A DNA stretch of 64,000 nucleotides, taken from CAWKGV01 sp963849305. GTDB lineage: Bacteria; Pseudomonadota; Alphaproteobacteria; Acetobacterales; Acetobacteraceae. A program made the translations under genes and the position numbers. How positions within the stretch are numbered: position 1 is the first letter of the stretch; the number at the start of each line of letters is the position of its first letter. Positions 51,620-60,489 of the stretch are shown here, in pieces. The notes beneath the pieces were generated by a model. The model had not been told where the DNA came from, ran no database searches, and was given only the letters and a program-made list of their open reading frames with translations. The DNA is taken from NCBI GenBank assembly GCA_963849305.1, contig CAWKGV010000023.1, positions 269,218 through 333,217 on the forward strand. The letters are read 5' to 3'.

Positions 51620-52402
51620 ATGCACGTTACGCTCACTGGCCGGGCCGCGCTGGTTACTGGAGCCAGCAAGGGGCTAGGTCTAGCGATTGCGACCGAGTTC
51701 GCGGCCTCCGGCGCCGATGTCGCCATTCTCGCGCGCCGGCCCGAGGTATTGGAGGAGGCCAAGCGCCGTATCGAGACCACCGCGCGGGGCCGCGTCGCCG
51801 CGATCACTTGCGACGTATCGAAAGCCGAGCAGTGCCGCCAGGCATACGAGGCCGCTATGCGCGCATTCGGCAAGATCGACATTCTGGTCAACAATGCCGG
51901 AACGTCACGCGCGATGCCGTTCGACCAGATCACCGACGAGATCTGGCAGGAAGACCTCGATCTCAAGCTGTTCGCGGCCATCCGCCTGACCCGCCTTGTG
52001 TTTCCGCAAATGAAGGAGCGAGGCTGGGGCCGGATTATCAACGTACTGAACATCGGCGCCAAGGCTCCGCGCGCGAACGGCGCGCCGACCGCCGTTTCCC
52101 GGGCGGCCGGCATGGCGTTGACGAAGGTTCTCGCGGGCGAAGGCGCGCCGCACAACGTGCTGGTGAACGCGATGCTGGTCGGCCAGATCGTCTCCGATCA
52201 GTGGGTTCGGCGCCATCAAGCCCAAGGAGCGAATCTCTCGTTCGAGGAGTTCATCGCCAAGCTCGCCGCTGGAATCCCGCTGGGACGGATGGGTAAGGCG
52301 GAGGAGTTCGCCGCCATGGCCTGCTTTCTCTGCTCCGACCGCGCGGGCTTCACCACCGGTGCCGCAATCAACATGGACGGCGGCGCGTCGCCGGTGGTGT
52401 AA
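51620..52402 (+). CDS. SDR-fold protein lacking the catalytic Tyr and Lys
   Basis: The 260-residue protein has an intact Rossmann cofactor motif (TGASKGLGLAI), the NNAG motif (ILVNNAGTSRAM) and the C-terminal GFTTGAAINMDGG, all typical of 3-oxoacyl-ACP-reductase-like SDRs. But the active-site stretch reads INVLNIGAKAPRANGAPTAV followed by SRAAGM. The positions normally filled by Ser, Tyr and Lys (Y-x-x-x-K) hold Asn/Gly, Thr and Arg. Classical hydride-transfer chemistry is therefore unlikely, or a different residue set is used. GGAGGAGG lies just before the ATG. It is followed by zwf after 47 bp and may share its transcript. Confidence 0.82.
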   Translation: MHVTLTGRAALVTGASKGLGLAIATEFAASGADVAILARRPEVLEEAKRRIETTARGRVAAITCDVSKAEQCRQAYEAAMRAFGKIDILVNNAGTSRAMPFDQITDEIWQEDLDLKLFAAIRLTRLVFPQMKERGWGRIINVLNIGAKAPRANGAPTAVSRAAGMALTKVLAGEGAPHNVLVNAMLVGQIVSDQWVRRHQAQGANLSFEEFIAKLAAGIPLGRMGKAEEFAAMACFLCSDRAGFTTGAAINMDGGASPVV

Positions 52403-52449
52403 GGGGGCCGGGGGGCGGCTGCCTCCCTCAGCTTTCTGGAGGCGCGCGC

Positions 52450-53928
52450 ATGGCCGCGAAGATCATCCCGGTGGCGGTGTTCGATTTTGTGGTGTTCGGG
52501 GCCACGGGCGACCTGACCCTGCGCAAGCTGCTGCCGGCGCTCTACTGGCGGTTCCGCGACGGGCAGATGCCGAAGGAATTGCGCGTGATCGGGGCCGCAC
52601 GCTCCGATCTCGGCCCGGAGGGTTTCCGCCGGCGAGCGGCCCGCGCGCTGGAAGAGCATGTCGAGCCGGCGGCGCTGGACCCCGCCATCGTCGCGCGGTT
52701 TCTCGCCCAGCTCGACTATGTGCAGGTCGATGCCGTGCAGCCGGACGGCGGATGGGAGGTGCTGGCCCATCGACTCGATCCCGCGCGCGTGCGGGTGTTC
52801 TACATGGCCACCGCCCCCGCCCTTTATGGCCCGATCTGTCGCAATATCGGCGCGCACGGGCTGGCGACGCCCCTCTCGCGCGTGGTGCTGGAAAAGCCGA
52901 TCGGCCACGACCTGGCCTCGGCGCGGGCGATCAACGACGAGGTCGGGCAGGTCTTCTCCGAGGCGCAAACTTACCGGATCGATCATTATCTCGGCAAGGA
53001 GACGGTTCAGAACCTGCTCGCGCTTCGCTTCGCGAACTCGATTTTTGAGCGCCTTTGGAACACCGACGTGATCGACCACGTCCAGATCACGGTGGCGGAG
53101 ACAGTGGGGCTGGAGGGACGCGGCGGCTACTACGACCACGCGGGCGCGGTGCGCGACATGGTGCAGAATCATTTGATGCAGCTCCTGTGCCTGATGGCGA
53201 TGGAGCCGCCGGTCTCACTGGACGCCGACCGGGTCCGCGACGAGAAGCTAAAGGTGCTGCGCGCACTGAAGCCCCTGGACCCGCACGACGTCGCAATGCT
53301 GACGGTTCGCGGCCAGTATGGACCCGGGGCAATCGAGGGGCGGCCGGTTCCGGGGTACCTCGCCGATCTTGGGACTGCCGGGGCGAGCGCTACCGAAACC
53401 TTCGTGGCCTTGAAGGCCGAGGTGCGGACCTGGCGCTGGGCCAATGTCCCGTTCTATCTGCGAACCGGCAAACGCCTGCCACAGAAGGTCTCGGAGATAG
53501 TCGTTCAATACCGAGCACTGCCGTTTTCGATGTTTCCTGCCGACGCCGCCGAATTGGAGCCGAACCGGCTGGTGATCCGGTTGCAGCCGGAGGAAGGGAT
53601 GCGGCTCGAGATGATGACCAAGGAACCAGGCCCCGGTGGTCTACGCCTCTGCCCCACCGCGCTCGACATCAGCTTCGAGAAGACCTTCGGTCTGCGTTAT
53701 CCGGACGCCTATGAGCGATTGCTCATGGACACGGTGCGGGGCAACGCGACGCTGTTCATGCGCCGCGACGAGGTGGAGGCGGCCTGGGCGTGGGTGGAGC
53801 CGATCCTGGAGGCATGGTCGGCGCGCGCGGATCAGCCCCGCCCCTATGCCGCCGGGAGTTGGGGGCCGACTGGCGCCATCGCGCTGATCGAGCGGGATGG
53901 GCGGACCTGGCACGAGGAGGCCGCATAA
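52450..53928 (+). CDS. zwf: glucose-6-phosphate 1-dehydrogenase
   Basis: The 492-residue enzyme makes 6-phosphogluconolactone and NADPH at the entry to the pentose phosphate and Entner-Doudoroff routes. It has the cofactor loop VVFGATGDLTLRK, the EKPIGHDLASA segment, the substrate-site RIDHYLGKE with the catalytic histidine, and FYLRTGKRLPQKVSEI. The length is normal. CTGGAGG lies 9 bp before ATG 52450. pgl and edd are not adjacent. Its NADPH could feed the GST and glutathione genes in the window. Confidence 0.96.
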   Translation: MAAKIIPVAVFDFVVFGATGDLTLRKLLPALYWRFRDGQMPKELRVIGAARSDLGPEGFRRRAARALEEHVEPAALDPAIVARFLAQLDYVQVDAVQPDGGWEVLAHRLDPARVRVFYMATAPALYGPICRNIGAHGLATPLSRVVLEKPIGHDLASARAINDEVGQVFSEAQTYRIDHYLGKETVQNLLALRFANSIFERLWNTDVIDHVQITVAETVGLEGRGGYYDHAGAVRDMVQNHLMQLLCLMAMEPPVSLDADRVRDEKLKVLRALKPLDPHDVAMLTVRGQYGPGAIEGRPVPGYLADLGTAGASATETFVALKAEVRTWRWANVPFYLRTGKRLPQKVSEIVVQYRALPFSMFPADAAELEPNRLVIRLQPEEGMRLEMMTKEPGPGGLRLCPTALDISFEKTFGLRYPDAYERLLMDTVRGNATLFMRRDEVEAAWAWVEPILEAWSARADQPRPYAAGSWGPTGAIALIERDGRTWHEEAA

Positions 53929-53945
53929 TGCACCTTCCCCCAAAG

Positions 53946-53969
53946 CTCTCCTGCTTGCTTGCGGGAGAG
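53946..53969. repeat. REP-like hairpin after zwf
   Basis: CTCTCC/GGAGAG with a 12-nt loop TGCTTGCTTGCG lies 17 bp after the zwf stop, followed by a second G/C-rich inverted patch (GGCC...GGCC). It sits between convergent genes and may end transcription; no T-run follows. Confidence 0.45.
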
Positions 53970-53992
53970 GCCGGGTTGAGGGCCTAAGCGCC

Positions 53993-54304
53993 TTACAACC
54001 GTCGCCGAGGCGTTCGTTGCGGTCGTTGGCGCGAGCCAATTGTCAGTGAGGCCGCCGCGAAGATCAGCCCGGCTGAGGCCGGCAGTAGCCAGGCCGGGCG
54101 GACCAGCAGTGGCATCGCCACGTCGTCCCACATCCACTGAGCGACATGCGTCTGAATGCCGCTTTGCAGCCCATCCAGAAAGTCGCGGTTCAGCATGTAC
54201 AACGCCGCCCCAAGCGGCACGTTCGGCGGGCCGAGCATCGCGACAGCGACGGCACCCACCAGGAAAGCCGCAGCCAGGACGGCCATGACGCGCTGGATGA
54301 TCAC
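53993..54304 (-). CDS. small two-TM membrane protein coupled to msrP
   Basis: The 103-residue protein has two hydrophobic helices: VMAVLAAAFLVGAVAVAML near the N-terminus and LLVRPAWLLPASAGLIFAAA near the C-terminus. A short loop between them has YMLNRDFLDGLQSGIQ and HVAQWMWDDV. I do not recognise a family. Its GTG start overlaps the msrP stop (GTGA, 4 nt), so it is translationally coupled to msrP and may assist it at the membrane. It is not an MsrQ, which has more helices and heme-ligand histidines. Confidence 0.65.
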   Translation of the reverse strand: MIIQRVMAVLAAAFLVGAVAVAMLGPPNVPLGAALYMLNRDFLDGLQSGIQTHVAQWMWDDVAMPLLVRPAWLLPASAGLIFAAASLTIGSRQRPQRTPRRRL

Positions 54305-55242
54305 ATGAACAGTTTCTCGTTTTTCAGCCCGACATACAAGGAGGATACGAACTCCCCGTAGCCGTTATAAATCTGGGTCGGGACCCGCTCGTTGCTCCCG
54401 AGCACGCGCTCGGTCGCCTGGCTCCAACGCGGATGGGGGACGGCCGGATTCACGTTTGCCCAGAACCCGTACTCGTCGGGCGCGATCGAGGCCCACATCG
54501 TCTGCGGCCGCTTGTCCGAGAACGTCACCTTGACAAAGGACTTGCCGGACTTGAAGCCGTATTTCCAAGGCAAGGTCATCCGCAGCGGCGCGCCGTCCTG
54601 CTTGGGCAATTGCTTGCCGTACATCCCCACCGAAATGAACGCGACGTCGTTGGCCGCCTCCTCGACAGTCACCCCTTCCACATAGGGCCAGGGATAGATC
54701 GGGTTATCGAGGCCCGGCATCGTCTTAGGCTGCTCGACCGTGGTGAACACCACATACTTGGCCGACCCCAAAGGTTCCGCGAGCTTCAGGAGCTGGCTCA
54801 TCGGGAAGCCGGTCCAGGGCGCGACGAACGACCACGCCTCCACGCAGCGATGGCGGTAGATCCGCTCCTCGAGCTGAACCTGCTTCAGCAGATCGTCGAA
54901 TCCGATCGTGCGCGGCGCCTTCACCAAACCATCGATGCGAATCGACCACGGGCTGATCGTCATCTTCTGAGCGGCCTGCCAGAGATCCTTATCCTCGCTA
55001 AACTCGTAATAGTTGTTGTAGGTCTCCACGTCCTTCTCAGGCGTCACTGCGCGACCGGGCTTGTATTTCATATTCACCGGCGCCGTCATCGCGGGCTCCG
55101 CGCGGGCCCCGCCGGGCCGCAGCGCGCCGGCAATCGAAACGGCCGCCGTGCCGGCGAGCAGCGAGCGGCGGCCAACGACCGCCGCTTCCGGGGTGACCAT
55201 GCGTTCCGGGATCTCCCAGCCGCGCCGCTTGATGATGTTCAT
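54301..55242 (-). CDS. msrP: MsrP, periplasmic molybdopterin methionine sulfoxide reductase
   Basis: The 313-residue sulfite-oxidase-fold enzyme repairs methionine sulfoxide in periplasmic proteins with electrons from MsrQ. It has a twin-arginine leader (Arg25-Arg26 in GRRSLLAGTA). The molybdenum-ligating cysteine is Cys133 in YRHRCVEAWSFVAPWTGFPM. Other family segments are YNNYYEFSEDKDLW, PYVEGVTVEEAANDVAF and LPWKYGFKSGKSFVK. The ATG at 55242 has AAGG 8-9 bp upstream. Normal operons have msrQ next to msrP; here the next gene is a short two-TM protein and msrQ lies 33 kb away. Confidence 0.93.
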   Translation of the reverse strand: MNIIKRRGWEIPERMVTPEAAVVGRRSLLAGTAAVSIAGALRPGGARAEPAMTAPVNMKYKPGRAVTPEKDVETYNNYYEFSEDKDLWQAAQKMTISPWSIRIDGLVKAPRTIGFDDLLKQVQLEERIYRHRCVEAWSFVAPWTGFPMSQLLKLAEPLGSAKYVVFTTVEQPKTMPGLDNPIYPWPYVEGVTVEEAANDVAFISVGMYGKQLPKQDGAPLRMTLPWKYGFKSGKSFVKVTFSDKRPQTMWASIAPDEYGFWANVNPAVPHPRWSQATERVLGSNERVPTQIYNGYGEFVSSLYVGLKNEKLFM

Positions 55243-55359
55243 GTTCCGCGCCTTCAAAGTCTCGCAAGGATATGGGGCCGAGCGCGCCCCATTGCCGGCC
55301 CTTGGATTGTCCGACCCGTCAGTCTGGAGAACATTACACCGTCTCCTAGGAGCTTCGCC

Positions 55360-56370
55360 ATGCACCTTGCCCGCTTTGCCCGCATCCGGCTGTTCCCCGC
55401 TCCGACACCGCTGGAGCCGCTGCCTGTGCTGACCCAGCACCTCGGCGGGCCGAAGATCTGGATCAAGCGCGACGACTGCACGGTGGTGGCGACGGGCGGC
55501 AACAAGGTACGCAAGCTCGAATTTTTGGCCGGGGAGGCGCGGGACCAGGGTGTCGATCATCTGGTCACGCAAGGCGCGATTCAGTCCAACCACGTGCGCC
55601 AGACCGCCGCCGTTGCCGCGCGGCTCGGCATGAAGTGCACCGCCCTGCTGGAGCAGCGGGTCGAGACCAACGATCCGAGCTATCTCGGCAGCGGCAACGT
55701 GCTGCTCGACAAGTTGCTCGGGTGCGAGGTCGAGTATCGGCCGGGCGGAACCGACATGCAGGCCGCGATTGAGGCAAGAGCCGAGGAGCTGCGCGGCGCG
55801 GGGAGGAAGCCCTATGTCATCCCGGGCGGGGGATCAAACCGGGTCGGGGCGCTCGGCTACGTGGCCTGCGCGCAGGAACTGATGCAGCAAGCCGACGAGA
55901 TGGGGCTTCGGATCGATCGCATCGTCCACGCCACCGGCAGCGCGGGCACACAGGCCGGGCTTGTCGCCGGGCTTGAGGGGGTCAACGCCGGGGTGCCCGT
56001 GCTGGGGATCGGCGTCCGGGCGCCCAAGGATCGGCAGGAAGCAAGCGTGTACCGGCTGGCGCAGGAAGTGGCCGACTATGCCGGCGTGCGCGGCGGCGTC
56101 GGACGAGAGGCGGTCGTGGCGAACTGCGACTATGTGGGGCCGGGCTACGGGCAGCCGACCGAGGGAATGGCAGAGGCGGTGAGCCTACTCGCGCGCCTCG
56201 AAGGCGTGCTACTCGACCCGGTCTATTCCGGTAAGGCGATGGCTGGTCTGATCGACCTGATCCGGAAGGGCCAGATCGCCAAAAATGAAACGGTGGTGTT
56301 CCTGCACACCGGCGGCGCCGTCGGGCTGTTCGGCTACACGGCGTTCTTCGACCGGGCATTGAAAGGCTGA
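55360..56370 (+). CDS. dcyD: D-cysteine desulfhydrase / ACC-deaminase-like PLP enzyme
   Basis: The 336-residue fold-type II PLP enzyme opens with LPVLTQHLGGPKIWIKRDDC and the PLP-lysine motif ATGGNKVRKLEFL (Lys49). QGAIQSNHVRQTAAVAARLG and VIPGGGSNRVGALGYVACAQ are typical of DcyD-like enzymes that release sulfide, ammonia and pyruvate from D-cysteine; 1-aminocyclopropane-1-carboxylate deaminase is the close alternative. CTAGGAG lies 8-9 bp before the ATG. It is divergent from msrP and is followed after 3 bp by the MetE-like gene. The exact substrate cannot be fixed from sequence. Confidence 0.85.
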   Translation: MHLARFARIRLFPAPTPLEPLPVLTQHLGGPKIWIKRDDCTVVATGGNKVRKLEFLAGEARDQGVDHLVTQGAIQSNHVRQTAAVAARLGMKCTALLEQRVETNDPSYLGSGNVLLDKLLGCEVEYRPGGTDMQAAIEARAEELRGAGRKPYVIPGGGSNRVGALGYVACAQELMQQADEMGLRIDRIVHATGSAGTQAGLVAGLEGVNAGVPVLGIGVRAPKDRQEASVYRLAQEVADYAGVRGGVGREAVVANCDYVGPGYGQPTEGMAEAVSLLARLEGVLLDPVYSGKAMAGLIDLIRKGQIAKNETVVFLHTGGAVGLFGYTAFFDRALKG

Positions 56371-56373
56371 TCC

Positions 56374-57543
56374 ATGTTGACCAGCGAACACCGCATCCTG
56401 ACCACCCACACCGGCAGCCTGCCGCGCCCGCCGCACCTGACCGAGCTGTACGCACGACGCGCGCGCGGCGAAGCGGTCGATCCTCGTGAGCTTGAGGCCG
56501 AGGGCAAGACGGCTCTGCGGTGGGCCGTGCGCAAGCAGATCGAGGCCGGCATCGACATCGGCAACAACGGCGAGCAGCAGCGCGAGGCATTCTTCCTATA
56601 CGTCCGCCACCGCATGAGCGGTTTCGGCGGCGGCTGGAACCGCCGGACCTTCGCCGACGTGGCCCGCTACCCTGGGTTTGCCGAATGGAAGGCGGCACAT
56701 GACACGGTGGGCGTCTCGGTCAGCAACGTGGATCATGTGCCCGAGGCTGTCGGCGAGGTACGCTATCTCGACCGGGCAACGATCGAGGCGGAATGCGCCG
56801 ATTTCCGGGCGGTGCTCGAGACGCTTCCCGGCGGCTTCACCGAGCCGTTCCTGACCGCGCCCTCACCCGGGATCATCGCCGCCGCGATGCGCGATGCCCA
56901 TTATGGATCGGAGGAGTCCTATCTGCAGGCGCTCGGCGCCGCCTTGCAGGTCGAATACGAGACCATCGTGGCCAGCGGCTTCCTGTTGCAGATCGACGCG
57001 CCCGACCTCGCGATGGAGCGGCACCTGTCCTTCCAGAATCGGCCGATCGCCGATTTCGTGGGGTTCGTTGCGCGCGTTATCGGGACCATCAATGCCGCGT
57101 TGGCCAACGTGCCGCCCGAGCGGGTGCGCCTGCACGCGTGCTGGGGCAACTACGAGGGGCCGCACGACTGCGACGTGGCGCTCGCGGAGATCCTGCCTGC
57201 GATTCGGCAGGCCAGGGTCGGCGGCTTCGTGCTGCCCTTCGCCAATCCCCGCCACGCCCATGAGCACCGCTGCCTGACGGCATCCAACCTCGGCCCGGAG
57301 CAGGTGATCGTCGCCGGGGTGGTCGATCCATTCACGAATTTTATCGAGCATCCGGAGGTCATCGCCGACCGCATCGAGCGCGTGGCGACGGCGGTGGGCG
57401 ACCCACGCCGGGTCATCGCCGGCACCGATTGCGGCTTCGACACCTCGGCCGGGCGCGGCCGGGTAGCGCAGGCGGTGGTGTGGGCCAAGTTGGCTGCCCT
57501 GGCCGAGGGTGCCCGGATCGCCTCGCGCCGGCTGTTCGGGTAG
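56374..57543 (+). CDS. MetE C-terminal-domain-like (cobalamin-independent methionine-synthase-like) protein
   Basis: The 389-residue protein is a stand-alone UROD/MetE-like TIM barrel. It starts ILTTHTGSLPRPPHLTELYA, and zinc-site candidates are His254 and Cys256 in LHACWGNYEGPH and Cys353 in GTDCGFDTSAG. GIDIGNNGEQQREAF and FANPRHAHEH are also typical. Such short proteins transfer methyl or alkyl groups to thiols, but full MetE is about twice as long. It begins 3 bp after dcyD, and an SDR gene follows after 5 bp, forming a sulfur-linked operon. The real thiol acceptor is unknown. Confidence 0.83.
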   Translation: MLTSEHRILTTHTGSLPRPPHLTELYARRARGEAVDPRELEAEGKTALRWAVRKQIEAGIDIGNNGEQQREAFFLYVRHRMSGFGGGWNRRTFADVARYPGFAEWKAAHDTVGVSVSNVDHVPEAVGEVRYLDRATIEAECADFRAVLETLPGGFTEPFLTAPSPGIIAAAMRDAHYGSEESYLQALGAALQVEYETIVASGFLLQIDAPDLAMERHLSFQNRPIADFVGFVARVIGTINAALANVPPERVRLHACWGNYEGPHDCDVALAEILPAIRQARVGGFVLPFANPRHAHEHRCLTASNLGPEQVIVAGVVDPFTNFIEHPEVIADRIERVATAVGDPRRVIAGTDCGFDTSAGRGRVAQAVVWAKLAALAEGARIASRRLFG

Positions 57544-57548
57544 CGGGC

Positions 57549-58382
57549 ATGGCCAAGCAGCCCGTTGCCGTCGTCACGGGCCCGACCAGCGGCATCGGGC
57601 AATGGATCGCGCTTGGCCTGGCCCGGGCCCACTATGACGTAGTTCTGGTCGCGCGCGACGATGGCCGGGCCGCCGCCACGCGCGAATGGATCTCGGCGCG
57701 CGTGCCGGATGCGACAATGCAGACCGTGCTGGCGGACCTCGCCCTGATGGGCGATGCGCGCCGCGCGGCGGCTGAAATCGCCGCCGCGCATCCGCGCCTT
57801 GCCTTGCTGGTGAACAACGCCGGCCTGATCACCCGCCGACGCGAACTGACCGCCGAAGGGCGCGAGACGATCCTGGCCGTCAATCACCTCGCCCCGTTCG
57901 TGCTGACACGCGAGCTGGAGCCCGCCTTGCGCGCCGGCGCGCCCGCACGCGCGGTGAACATCGGCTCGGAAGCCTCCGACCGAGCCGAGCTTCGGCTCGA
58001 CGACCTGGAAGGCGCGCGCGGCTGGCGCGCGCTGCGCGCCTACGGCCAGTCGAAACTCGCGCTGCTGATGGCGAGCATCGAGTGGGCCCGCCGGTTCGAG
58101 GGCAGCGGCGTGACGGTCAACGTCGTCCATCCCGGGCTCGTTGCCACGAATATCGCCAATCGAGGCGGCCTCATGGGGGTGGGCTGGGACGTGGTCGCGC
58201 TATTCGCGCTCTCGGCCGAGAAGGGCGCCGACGGGCCGCTGCACGTGGCCCTGTCGCCCGAGGTGAGCGGCGTCACTGGGCGCTATTTCAAGCGTCGGAC
58301 TGAATCACGCCCGAACCCGGTCGCGCTCGATGCCGACCTACGCGCGCGACTCTGGGGCGAGACCGAGCGCTTGATCAGATAA
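57549..58382 (+). CDS. short-chain dehydrogenase, retinol-dehydrogenase-like
   Basis: The 277-residue SDR has the NADP motif TGPTSGIGQW, the NNAG motif LLVNNAGLITRR, INHLAPF-like AVNHLAPFVLT and the active-site YGQSK. The conserved VNVVHPGLVATNI follows. It resembles the retinol-dehydrogenase/oxidoreductase group acting on lipophilic alcohols or ketones, though the substrate is unknown. It is third in the dcyD operon, with 5 bp between it and the MetE-like gene. The ATG at 57549 lies just after the preceding TAG stop. Confidence 0.85.
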   Translation: MAKQPVAVVTGPTSGIGQWIALGLARAHYDVVLVARDDGRAAATREWISARVPDATMQTVLADLALMGDARRAAAEIAAAHPRLALLVNNAGLITRRRELTAEGRETILAVNHLAPFVLTRELEPALRAGAPARAVNIGSEASDRAELRLDDLEGARGWRALRAYGQSKLALLMASIEWARRFEGSGVTVNVVHPGLVATNIANRGGLMGVGWDVVALFALSAEKGADGPLHVALSPEVSGVTGRYFKRRTESRPNPVALDADLRARLWGETERLIR

Positions 58383-58503
58383 TCCAGGGTTCATCGAGAT
58401 CAAATCACAGGGCTCAGTTTTCATGCCCGCTTTCGCTTGCGGGTTGTGCGAAGACGTGGTGGAGTAATCCCCGTCACGTGATCGTCATCTGGTTGTCAAA
58501 ACC

Positions 58504-60489
58504 GTGTGTCCTGATCTCTCCAGTCTGCGCGATTTAGGCGATGGTGAGCAAAAAGGTCGCGTCCCCTGGGTTTTGGGAGCGGCGCACCGCCAGGTCGTTT
58601 CCGAACTTATCCTCGGACTGGCCGGTCAATACAGGATGGCAGTCCTTATCGGCCCAGCGGGGATCGGCAAGACGACCGCACTAAGGGAGGTGTCGGCACA
58701 ACTAAGGCGTGCGGACAAAAAGATCATCCGTATCGAAGTGCCGCCGGAGCAGGCTTGGCAACTGCCCGTGGTGGTAGCGGGGATTCTAGGTCGCTCGGTC
58801 GAAGCGCTCTCCGCTCCCAAGCTGGACCGCTGCTTGAAGCAAATCCTCGCGCCCGCCGCGGTCCGTCGACGCAGATGGTGATCATCGACGACGCCCATCT
58901 GTTAGGATCGGAGGTGTTGGAATTGCTGTCCCGTTTGACGGCCCCGAATGCCGGGTCGGTGCGGCAAGTTCTTTTGGCTGGCCGTCCGGAACTCTGGATC
59001 TCTCTGAAGAACCCGGCCGTTCTAGAGGTTTTTCCCGATTTTGCGATCTGCCGCCATCTTGAGCCCCTCCCGCGCGAGGAGGCGCGTGCCTTCGTCGCGC
59101 ACTGGCTGGGCGTCTCGGAGCCGTCAATGGAGGAGGCGATTGCCGAGCCCGCCCTGGCGTTCGTTCTCGAGGCGGGCCAGGGAGTGCCAGGTCGGATCGC
59201 CCAACTGCTCGCCAGGGCGCGTTCGATCGCCGAGGCGCATGGCCATCCCGTGCTCACGCCGAGCATGGTGTCACTGGGGCTGCTCGGCGCGCCGCGGCGG
59301 ACGCCCGAGAAGATCGTGAGCCGTGCAGGTCGGCGTAACGGGCTGGCCGATCGCCGGCGCAGGATGGCAATTGCCGGTGTTAGCGCGCTGCTGGTGGTGG
59401 CCGCGTGGCGAATGTCGGTGACGTCCGGCGGAGCGGAAACGGCGGTAAGGGCTGTTTTGCCGATTCCGACACCATACGCGACGGGGTCTCGGCGACGGGC
59501 GGCTGTCGTGCGCCAGAGCGCGACCGTTCACATGCTCTATCACACAACCCCGCGACGTGTTGGCCGCCTGGCTCGCAGCCAATCCGATCCGTCGGAGCGC
59601 TCTGCCGCCTCCTCTGGCGCGCCATTTCCCGCGCGCGGCGAATAGCCTGCGCTCCGGCCGCCGTTGGCCCCGCGCGACCGGCGCAAGCCAATTCCGTGGC
59701 CTGGGTGGGCAACGATCAAACGTCCGCCACGCGGCCTATCGCGCGGGAACAAGGCTGGACGGAAGGTTCTCCCGCCGAGTTGGGCCGGGAGCCAACCGAG
59801 TCCGCCGACCTTCCCGCAGTCACGGATCCCAGCCGCCAGTCAAACGAAGACCGAACCCTCACCAACGGAAGCCCTTGACGCTGACCAGGCGCCGAGCCGG
59901 CACCCGCCCAGCCGGTGAACGTCCCCTCTCCTGGATCCGTGGCCGCGAGATGCGATGCCGGCGGAGCAAGCCCCCGCTCCCGGCAATCCCGAGACCGCTG
60001 CCCAGGCGGAACACGGCCCCGGAGCATTGGCGCCGCAGTCTGTCGTTAGCGAGACCGTGATCACTCCGGTCGCTCCCGCGAAACCGGCGCAGCGATCCGA
60101 ACCGACCGCCGCAGTGCAAACGACCACGGGCCGATCCGGCACGGGTGCTCCCACGCTCGATCTGCCTCGGCATCCGCTTCGCTCGCGATGCCCAAGCCCG
60201 TAATCCAGGCCCTGCTCGCGAAGGGCGATTCGCTGTTCGCCCTCGGGGACGTCTCGGGAGCCCGGCTCTGCTTCAGCGCGCGGCTGCCGCCGGCAGCCCA
60301 CGCGGGGCGGCCGCGCTTGGAAAGACCTACGATCCCGCATACCTGGTCGCGATCAACGTGACCGGGATGCAACCAAATCCCGATGCCGCTGCGAATTGGT
60401 ATCGGACCGCCGCCGCGCGCGGCGACTTAGAAGCGCCGGACCTTCTGCGGCAACTCGGCGCGAAACACGCCTGGAGAGAAACCCGATGA
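58504..60489 (+). pseudogene. ExeA/GspA-like AAA ATPase with TM and Sel1/TPR-like tail, several frameshifts
   Basis: The span of 662 codons holds one gene spread over several frames. The first frame has the P-loop LIGPAGIGKTTALREV (about residues 48-63). Near 58865 the frame changes and VIIDDAHLLGSEVLELLSRL, the Walker B and AAA-type part, continues through PLPREEARAFVAHWLGV. A single transmembrane helix (IAGVSALLVVAAW) is followed by a degenerate Pro/Ala-rich region (59450-60180). Two further frames complete a Sel1/TPR-like tail: LLAKGDSLFALGDVSGARL, then GAAALGKTYDPAYLVAINV and NWYRTAAARGDLEAPDLL. It would be a cytoplasmic ATPase with a periplasmic sensor. Its stop overlaps the TAXI start (ATGA). 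Confidence 0.7.
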
